Below are positions 13,728 to 18,097 of a DNA stretch of 18,097 nucleotides, one piece after another. The stretch lies in NCBI GenBank assembly GCA_031267055.1, contig JAIRZV010000011.1:1-18097 (forward strand). Reading direction: 5' to 3'. Source of the stretch: Candidatus Margulisiibacteriota bacterium (lineage in GTDB: Bacteria; Margulisbacteria; Termititenacia; Termititenacales; Termititenacaceae). Position 1 is the first letter of the stretch, and the number at the start of each line of letters is the position of its first letter. Both the position numbers and the translations under genes were made by a program. The notes under the pieces were generated by a model. The model saw nothing but the letters and a program-made list of their open reading frames with translations, was not told where the DNA came from and made no database searches.

Positions 13728-14510
13728 TCTAGCTTTTTCTATATCCAGCACATTGATCGCCGGATGATGATAACGTCGGCGACCGGCGGTTTTTTGGCCG
13801 GACTCTATGGCTTCGGCGGGACACCACTGCAGACAGGCCAGACATTGCTCACAGCGGTGTAGCCAATTCGGCCGGCCGTTTTGCAAATAAATATTTTCAG
13901 CTGGACAGAGACGCGCGCAGATCCCGCAGCTGGTGCAGGAATCTTTGACGTGAAAATTTTTATCCGCCGCGGGCAGAGTTGACATAATTTTATGGTAAAA
14001 CCATTGACCTAGGGTGCACGCTAAAAAATTACTGCGAGCTAGGGATTTTTCTTGGTTGAGGATACGTTCGGCTAGGCGGTTGGTTTGCGCGCCGGCCCGC
14101 GCGATCATTTTGACCAGCGTTTTGTGCGCCGGCGCGCCATACAACACCGTATAATTCCCCGGCATTTTGAGGCCAAAGCCGCCTTGCAAGATCAGGCCGT
14201 TTTTGCGCAAGATTTTTTTTAGCTGAGAATTGGCCGCTCCTGCGGAACCGCCGTAAGTCGCCACAGAAAAAATATAGGCGTGGGATTTGGCCGCACGAAG
14301 TTTTTCGGCAAAACGCCGAACTATCAGCGGCAAACCAAACATGTAGACCGGATAAATCAGGCCGATTTGCTCGGCTTCGCAGATGACGGCAGTTTCTTTT
14401 TGCAGACTGGCGATGCTGATTAACTGTGTGTCGCCCAATTTTTGGCCGATGAGACGCGCCGTCTCCAGCGAATTACCGGTGCCTGTGAAATAATACAGCA
14501 CAGTATTCAT
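13722..14510 (-). CDS. EFR1-type flavodoxin-ferredoxin fusion protein
   Basis: A 262-residue redox protein joining an N-terminal flavodoxin-like domain to a C-terminal 2x[4Fe-4S] ferredoxin domain, as in the EFR1 family of anaerobes. The flavin loop is FTGTGNS (residues 8-14); YPVYMFGLP (53-61) and ATYGGS are further flavodoxin motifs. The clusters are bound by C192-C195-C198-C202 and C220-C223-C226-C230, each ending in CP. The frame stays open up to 14639, but the family start MNTVLYYF at 14510 is chosen because an extended -10 TGTTATAAT ends exactly six bases before this ATG. It diverges from the M15 peptidase gene and converges with the nif3-like gene. The electron partners are unknown. 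Confidence 0.9.
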   Translation of the reverse strand: MNTVLYYFTGTGNSLETARLIGQKLGDTQLISIASLQKETAVICEAEQIGLIYPVYMFGLPLIVRRFAEKLRAAKSHAYIFSVATYGGSAGAANSQLKKILRKNGLILQGGFGLKMPGNYTVLYGAPAHKTLVKMIARAGAQTNRLAERILNQEKSLARSNFLACTLGQWFYHKIMSTLPAADKNFHVKDSCTSCGICARLCPAENIYLQNGRPNWLHRCEQCLACLQWCPAEAIESGQKTAGRRRYHHPAINVLDIEKARL

Positions 14511-14516
14511 GCTGAA

Positions 14517-14525
14517 ATTATAACA
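14517..14525 (-). promoter_or_regulatory. Extended -10 TGTTATAAT of the EFR1 gene
   Basis: A perfect extended -10 on the minus strand, placing +1 on the A of the ATG at 14510. There is no Shine-Dalgarno. This is the clearest leaderless arrangement in the window. Confidence 0.72.
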
Positions 14526-14567
14526 CAAGCGGCGGGCCAGACTTTGTAGCCCAAAATAGACGGCGAA

Positions 14568-14576
14568 TGCTATACT
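14568..14576 (+). promoter_or_regulatory. Extended -10 TGCTATACT of the M15 peptidase gene
   Basis: An extended -10 ends seven bases before the ATG at 14584, giving a leader of zero or one base. It is divergent from the EFR1 promoter, only 42 bases away. Confidence 0.62.
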
Positions 14577-14583
14577 GCCGGAC

Positions 14584-15084
14584 ATGGGCAATCTTTCGGA
14601 GCATTTCGACAGCAATATGTTCGTCTGCCGCTGCGGCAAATGTCAGCAGGAAGTAAAAATTTCTTTGACGCTGGTCGGCATTTTGGAAGACATTTGGGCT
14701 AAATTTAAACAGCCGCTGACGATCAAACGCGCTTATGTCTGCGACAATGTCGAGCTGGAAGAGCCCGGACCGAAACGCAATTATCACGGCATCGGCAAAG
14801 CGCTGGACATCAGCGCGGCCGAGGAGAAAATTTTGCCGGAAATTTTCCGTTATCTGGAAACATTTCCGGAGATCACCGGACTGGGTTATGATCCGGAGCG
14901 TAAATATATTCATCTCGATCTGCGCGAAAAAGAGCCGGGCAAATGGCTGTATCAGCGCAATGTCGAAAAAGAACTGACACTGGAGCTGCGTGCGCAATAC
15001 GGTCTGGGCGACGATGTGGCGGCCGACCGCGCGCAAAAATCTCTTTCTTTAGAATTGCCGCCGGAAGCGATATTTACGGTCTGA
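14584..15084 (+). CDS. M15-family (Peptidase_M15_3) D-Ala-D-Ala carboxypeptidase/endolysin-like protein
   Basis: A 166-residue protein with the zinc site of M15 peptidases, which cut D-Ala-containing cell-wall peptides: H68 and D75 in YHGIGKALDI and H110 in YIHLDLR. The N-terminus has FVCRCGKC (C15, C17, C20) before the SLTLVGILEDIW helix, as in the M15_3 subfamily. The usual Ser-Gly-Tyr-Arg motif is replaced by KRAYVC. The C-terminal ~45 residues are an extra tail. No signal peptide is seen, unlike most wall peptidases, so it may need a holin-like route, be retained in the cytoplasm, or act on another substrate. There is no Shine-Dalgarno. The stop overlaps the xer start (TGATG). Confidence 0.8.
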   Translation: MGNLSEHFDSNMFVCRCGKCQQEVKISLTLVGILEDIWAKFKQPLTIKRAYVCDNVELEEPGPKRNYHGIGKALDISAAEEKILPEIFRYLETFPEITGLGYDPERKYIHLDLREKEPGKWLYQRNVEKELTLELRAQYGLGDDVAADRAQKSLSLELPPEAIFTV

Positions 15085-15965
15085 TGCCGGACTCCGCGGC
15101 GGATTTTCTGGCCTATCTCCGGCAGAATAAAAATTATTCGGCGCACACCATCAGCAATTACGCGCGGGACTTGCGGTATTTCGCGCGGCATTGCCGCGAG
15201 CAAAAAGCCGCCGCGGTGACAGTTGAGATTATCCGTGATTATTTAAAGTGTTTGTCCAAACTAAATTATGCCAAACGCTCGATCGCGCGCTGTGTTGCCG
15301 CGCACAAATCTTACGGCAGGTTTTTATTGAGAAATAAATTGGTCAAAGCCGATCCCTGGCAGAAAATTAATTCACCGAAACTGGAAAAAAATATGCCGGA
15401 TTTTTTGACTGTGGCGGAGATTGATCAACTGTTGAATACTGTAGAGCACAACGCGGCCAGGTTAAAACAAGGCCGGGATGTTGCGGTTTACGAATTGCTT
15501 TACGCTTCTGGCATTCGCGTCAGCGAGCTGGTCAATATTCAGCCAGCTGATCTGGATTTGCCGGCTGGCGAGATCAGGATTTTTGGCAAGGGCGCCAAAG
15601 AAAGAATAGTTTTGATCAGTCCGCGCGCCGCGCGAGCTTTACAAAATTATTTGCAAAATATCCGTCCGGTTTTGGTGAAAAATAAAGAAAAGGCCTTGTT
15701 CTTAAATCTAAAAGGCGGCCGTTTGACCCAGCGCTCTGTCGAACGCAATTTGGCGCAATACGTCAAATTGGCCGGTCTGCAAAAAACCGTGACGCCACAC
15801 ACACTGCGTCATTCTTTTGCCACGCATTTACTGGAGGGCGGCGCGGATCTGCGCGTGGTGCAGGAATTACTTGGCCATTCCTCGCTCTCCACAACGCAAG
15901 TGTACACACATATTACGCGGGATCGTCTCGAAAAAGTGATACGGCAGTATCATCCGCGGCCGTAA
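15084..15965 (+). CDS. xerC: XerC/XerD-type tyrosine recombinase
   Basis: A 293-residue site-specific recombinase of the Xer type, expected to resolve chromosome dimers at dif. The N-terminal SAM-like DNA-binding domain covers about 1-100 (FLAYLRQNKNYSAHTISNY), the catalytic domain 105-293. All catalytic residues are present: R145 (ASGIRVSEL), K169 (GKGAKER), H239 and R242 (HTLRHSFATHLL), H265 (LLGHSS) and nucleophile Y274 (TTQVYTH). Length and motifs fit the housekeeping enzyme rather than a phage integrase. The frame is open upstream to 14943, but the ATG at 15084, overlapping the peptidase stop by one base, gives the family-length protein. I cannot tell XerC from XerD or a single-Xer system. 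Confidence 0.92.
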   Translation: MPDSAADFLAYLRQNKNYSAHTISNYARDLRYFARHCREQKAAAVTVEIIRDYLKCLSKLNYAKRSIARCVAAHKSYGRFLLRNKLVKADPWQKINSPKLEKNMPDFLTVAEIDQLLNTVEHNAARLKQGRDVAVYELLYASGIRVSELVNIQPADLDLPAGEIRIFGKGAKERIVLISPRAARALQNYLQNIRPVLVKNKEKALFLNLKGGRLTQRSVERNLAQYVKLAGLQKTVTPHTLRHSFATHLLEGGADLRVVQELLGHSSLSTTQVYTHITRDRLEKVIRQYHPRP

Positions 15966-15986
15966 ATCAAAATTTGACGGCTTGAT

Positions 15987-16184
15987 TTAAGCGACAGCTT
16001 GATTCAGTTTTTCCACCACTTCGCTCACATTTAAGCCATGCGCGGACAGCCCTTGCTCCAGGCTCTCGCCGGACGCCGCGATGCAGCCCAGACAGCCCAG
16101 ATTTAAAGACTGCAGCACCTCGACAGCTTGCGGGTGATTTTGCAAAACTTCCAGAATAGTCATGTCTTTGGTGATCGTTGCCAT
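15987..16184 (-). CDS. DUF1858 domain protein
   Basis: A 65-residue protein of the DUF1858 family, resembling the N-terminal domain of ScdA/RIC-type and hybrid-cluster-protein-associated proteins. The conserved CxxC pair is present (C31 and C34 in LGCLGCIAA), consistent with a redox disulfide or metal-binding role; the family is frequent in anaerobes. The N-terminus (ITKDMTILEVLQNHPQAVEVL) is typical. The start is supported by aggagg five bases upstream. It follows leuB by 15 bases, so it is co-transcribed with it. Whether it serves an Fe-S enzyme such as LeuCD is unknown. Confidence 0.88.
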   Translation of the reverse strand: MATITKDMTILEVLQNHPQAVEVLQSLNLGCLGCIAASGESLEQGLSAHGLNVSEVVEKLNQAVA

Positions 16185-16199
16185 GTTTCCTCCTAAAAA

Positions 16200-17264
16200 T
16201 TAAATTTTGCCGCAGATCAGTTCGCCCATTTGTGAGGTGGAAACTTCCTGACAACCTGCGGACATTATATCACGGGTGCGGTAATTTTCATCCAGCGCTT
16301 GATTGACGGCGCTAAAGATTGCGTCGTGAGCGTCAGGGCATCCCAGCGAATATTTGCAGAGCAGGGCTGCGGACAAAATCTGAGCGATAGGATTGGCGAT
16401 GTTTTGGCCGGCGATGTCAGGCGCCGAACCGCCGGACGGCTCATAGAGACCGAAATTTCCGTCGCTCAAAGAAGCTGAGGGCAGCATGCCGATCGAGCCG
16501 GTCAGCATAGAGGCCTCGTCGGAAAGGATGTCGCCGAACATATTGTCGCAGAGCACAACATCAAATTGTTTGGGGTTTCTGATCAACTGCATGGCGGCGT
16601 TGTCAATGTACATGTGTTCCAGCGCAGCGTCGGGATAATCTTTGGCCACTTCGACCACAACTTCCCGCCACATAACCGAAGTGGTCAGCACATTGGCTTT
16701 GTCAATCGAAGTGACTTTTTTGCGGCGTTTGCGCGCGGCCTCAAAAGCGACCTTGGCGACGCGCACGATCTCCGGCACGCGGTAAGAAAGCGTGTCAAAG
16801 GCTTTGTCGTCCGCGCGACCTTTGGGCTGGCCAAAATAAATGCCGCTGGTCAACTCGCGCAGGATCAGCAGATCAAAACCCTCGCCGACAATATCCGCGC
16901 GCAGAGGCGAAGCGTTTTTTAATTGTTTGAATAAAATAGCCGGTCGCAAATTGGCGTAAAGATTAAAGATCTGGCGCAAGGGCAGCAAGGCGGCGCGTTC
17001 CGGCTGCTGCTCCGGCGGCAGTTTCTCCCATTTGGGTCCGCCCACCGAGCCGAAAAATACCGCGTCAGAGTTTTGGCAGATTTGCAGCGTGGCCGCCGGT
17101 AGCGCCGAGCCTTCCTGATCTATAGCCGCGCCGCCGACTTTGGCCGGCGTAAATTCCAAACTCAAATTAAATTTCTGCGCGGTTTTTTCTAAAACTTTCA
17201 GGCCCTGCTCGACTACTTCCGGCCCAATGCCGTCACCGGCGAGCACTGCGATTTTGGCAGTCAT
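16200..17264 (-). CDS. leuB: 3-isopropylmalate dehydrogenase
   Basis: A 354-residue NAD-dependent beta-decarboxylating dehydrogenase that oxidises 3-isopropylmalate to 2-oxoisocaproate precursors in leucine synthesis. Visible motifs: GDGIGPEV near the N-terminus, AVFFGSVGGPKW, LPLRQIFNLYANLRP (LeuB-type substrate loop), LRELTSGIYFGQP, DKANVLTTSVMWR, NMFGDILSDEASMLTGSIGMLPSAS, and YEPSGGSAPDIAGQNIANP. The substrate loop separates it from isocitrate and tartrate dehydrogenases. The start has aaggag nine bases upstream. leuA and leuCD are not in the window; the downstream gene is the DUF1858 protein. Identification is firm. Confidence 0.96.
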   Translation of the reverse strand: MTAKIAVLAGDGIGPEVVEQGLKVLEKTAQKFNLSLEFTPAKVGGAAIDQEGSALPAATLQICQNSDAVFFGSVGGPKWEKLPPEQQPERAALLPLRQIFNLYANLRPAILFKQLKNASPLRADIVGEGFDLLILRELTSGIYFGQPKGRADDKAFDTLSYRVPEIVRVAKVAFEAARKRRKKVTSIDKANVLTTSVMWREVVVEVAKDYPDAALEHMYIDNAAMQLIRNPKQFDVVLCDNMFGDILSDEASMLTGSIGMLPSASLSDGNFGLYEPSGGSAPDIAGQNIANPIAQILSAALLCKYSLGCPDAHDAIFSAVNQALDENYRTRDIMSAGCQEVSTSQMGELICGKI

Positions 17265-17295
17265 TTAGCGTCGCTCCTTGTTCTGAGATTGGTGT

Positions 17296-17304
17296 ATTTT
17301 AGCA
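17296..17304 (-). promoter_or_regulatory. Extended -10 TGCTAAAAT of leuB
   Basis: On the minus strand, an extended -10 would start transcription near 17289, giving a 25-base leader that contains the leuB Shine-Dalgarno. No leader peptide or T-box fits in so short a leader. Confidence 0.5.
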
Positions 17305-17310
17305 CAATTT

Positions 17311-17321
17311 TATAATACAAT
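17311..17321 (+). promoter_or_regulatory. Overlapping -10 hexamers (TATAAT, TACAAT) before the membrane protein gene
   Basis: TATAAT at 17311-17316 and TACAAT at 17316-17321 precede the ATG at 17329 by 12 and 7 bases. Either gives a leader of zero to about six bases, and there is no Shine-Dalgarno. The site is divergent from leuB. Confidence 0.5.
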
Positions 17322-17328
17322 ATCGGCA

Positions 17329-18097
17329 ATGCAGCAAATCGCGGATTTTTTATTGCAGCCCAGCATAGTGTTGTTGCTGGCTTTTTTCACGGCCTGGATT
17401 TTGGCACGTTTTTTTGTGGACAATATGGTTTTTGGCTTGGTCGGCGCGGCTCTGGCCTGGGTGTTCGCGCCGCGGTTGGAAATCTGGTCGGGCTATGCTC
17501 TCCATGCCTACACTTTTGAATTTGGTGCGCTCGGCTATGTGTTTTTTCCTTATTTGCTGACGCTGGCCGCGTATCTCATCGGTAATGCTTTCCCCTGGCA
17601 TAGGTTGGAAATAGTCCGCGGCAAAATGTACAAATTATTTTTCAACGCCGCGTTGATTTACGGCGCGGTGGTTGGCGCGCTGTTGCTGACCGCGTGGTAT
17701 TTTAATTTTTGGGAAACGCTCGCGCCGTGGCTGATTTATTTTTCGCTGGCCGCTGGCTTGATCTCTTTCAATGAGCCGTTGCGTCGTTTGCTGCGCTTGC
17801 CGGCGCGCGGGCCGCTGACGACCGTTTTGCCATGCTTCGGCGCCTTGAGTTCTTTTACGGCTATGCTGCTGGGTTTTTGCTGGCGCTTTTGGGATCTGCC
17901 GCTGCTTCTGCAAAGCGCTGCCGCCGCCGTGCTTTTTTTCGCGGTCTGGAAAGCTTTTATTTATCTGGCCAAACAGCCGGCGGATTCTTTGCTGGCGCGT
18001 CTGCTGCAATTAACTTTTTTGCTCCTGGCCTATCAATTTTGGTCTTATCACGCCGTGGTGGCCGCGCTGTTTTTGGGCTGGCTGAACGCTCTGACCA
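17329..18097 (+). CDS. Polytopic membrane protein (5' part)
   Basis: The frame is open from the ATG at 17329 to the end of the window, 256 codons with no stop, so the gene continues outside. It begins MQQIADFLLQPSIVLLLAFF and contains about eight or nine hydrophobic segments, roughly at residues 10-28, 35-51, 65-85, 104-126, 133-150, 164-185, 188-210 and 224-255, joined by short loops rich in Arg, Trp and Phe. No family motif is recognised; a transporter or an uncharacterised integral membrane protein are equally possible. Minus-strand open frames at 17350-17601 and 17635-18009 are shadows of this gene. It is divergent from leuB. Confidence 0.8.
   Translation, partial: MQQIADFLLQPSIVLLLAFFTAWILARFFVDNMVFGLVGAALAWVFAPRLEIWSGYALHAYTFEFGALGYVFFPYLLTLAAYLIGNAFPWHRLEIVRGKMYKLFFNAALIYGAVVGALLLTAWYFNFWETLAPWLIYFSLAAGLISFNEPLRRLLRLPARGPLTTVLPCFGALSSFTAMLLGFCWRFWDLPLLLQSAAAAVLFFAVWKAFIYLAKQPADSLLARLLQLTFLLLAYQFWSYHAVVAALFLGWLNALT

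Noticed and set aside
14511..14639. Longer N-terminus for the EFR1 protein starting at 14639
   Set aside because: The extra 43 residues do not match the family and would overlap the start of the divergent peptidase gene; the family start with an extended -10 is at 14510.
14943..15083. N-terminal extension of the Xer recombinase
   Set aside because: It lies fully within the peptidase gene in another frame and does not look like Xer; the ATG at 15084 gives a normal length.
15964..15988. AAATCAA/TTGATTT stem between xer and DUF1858 as a terminator
   Set aside because: The stem is short, AT-rich and has no T-run; it is too weak to call.
17350..18009. Two minus-strand open frames rich in Gln, Arg and Lys
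   Set aside because: They are antisense shadows of the Leu/Ala/Phe-rich membrane protein, which is open through the whole region.

Overview
The window is bacterial chromosome: densely packed genes on both strands, short intergenic gaps, ATG/GTG starts, and TGA used as a normal stop (yqeY, the exported flavodoxin and the M15 peptidase all end in TGA). The GC-richer core genes (glyS, yqeY, metH, nif3-like, xer, leuB) and the anaerobe-type redox proteins (EFR1 flavodoxin-ferredoxin, DUF1858 dithiol protein, flavodoxin, FMN reductase) suggest an anaerobic, probably uncultivated lineage. The sequence alone does not let me name the phylum. Only housekeeping and accessory genes are present; there is no phage, CRISPR array, rRNA or recognisable insertion sequence.

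Layout. 1-4241 (+): glyS (5' end outside the window), yqeY and a cobalamin-dependent methionine synthase in a tight operon. 4249-7606 (-), read right to left: a phosphoglycolate-phosphatase-like HAD enzyme, a TrpR-family repressor, a hicBA toxin-antitoxin cassette, and a 556-residue protein whose C-terminus has the His/Cys dyad pattern of caspase-fold (clan CD) peptidases. The hicBA cassette lies exactly between two 118-base direct repeats made from the trpR 3' end and its downstream promoter-like sequence. 7607-9872: an exported flavodoxin and an FMN-reductase/iron-sulfur flavoprotein (+), each preceded by a copy of a 48-base repeat, then a convergent aldo/keto reductase (-). 9873-10494: a gene-free stretch with a group of perfect hairpins and tRNA-Ala(GGC) (-). 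10495-12633 (+): a 712-residue protein with only a faint resemblance to UDP-sugar pyrophosphorylases. 12723-15965: a Nif3-like protein (+), a convergent EFR1 protein (-), then an M15 peptidase overlapping a Xer recombinase (+). 15987-17264 (-): leuB and a DUF1858 protein. 17329 to the end (+): the start of a polytopic membrane protein.

Two features run across the whole window. First, genes that lack a Shine-Dalgarno sequence and head their transcription unit often have a -10-like hexamer ending six to eight bases before the start codon (7606, 6921, 5919, 12723, 14510, 14584, 17329), which points to leaderless mRNAs. Genes inside operons, and some others, have good Shine-Dalgarno sites. Second, the segment 4249-6640 is visibly AT-richer than metH beside it and holds the TA cassette, the repeat and the protease-like gene, so it looks like an acquired or fast-evolving insert next to trpR.
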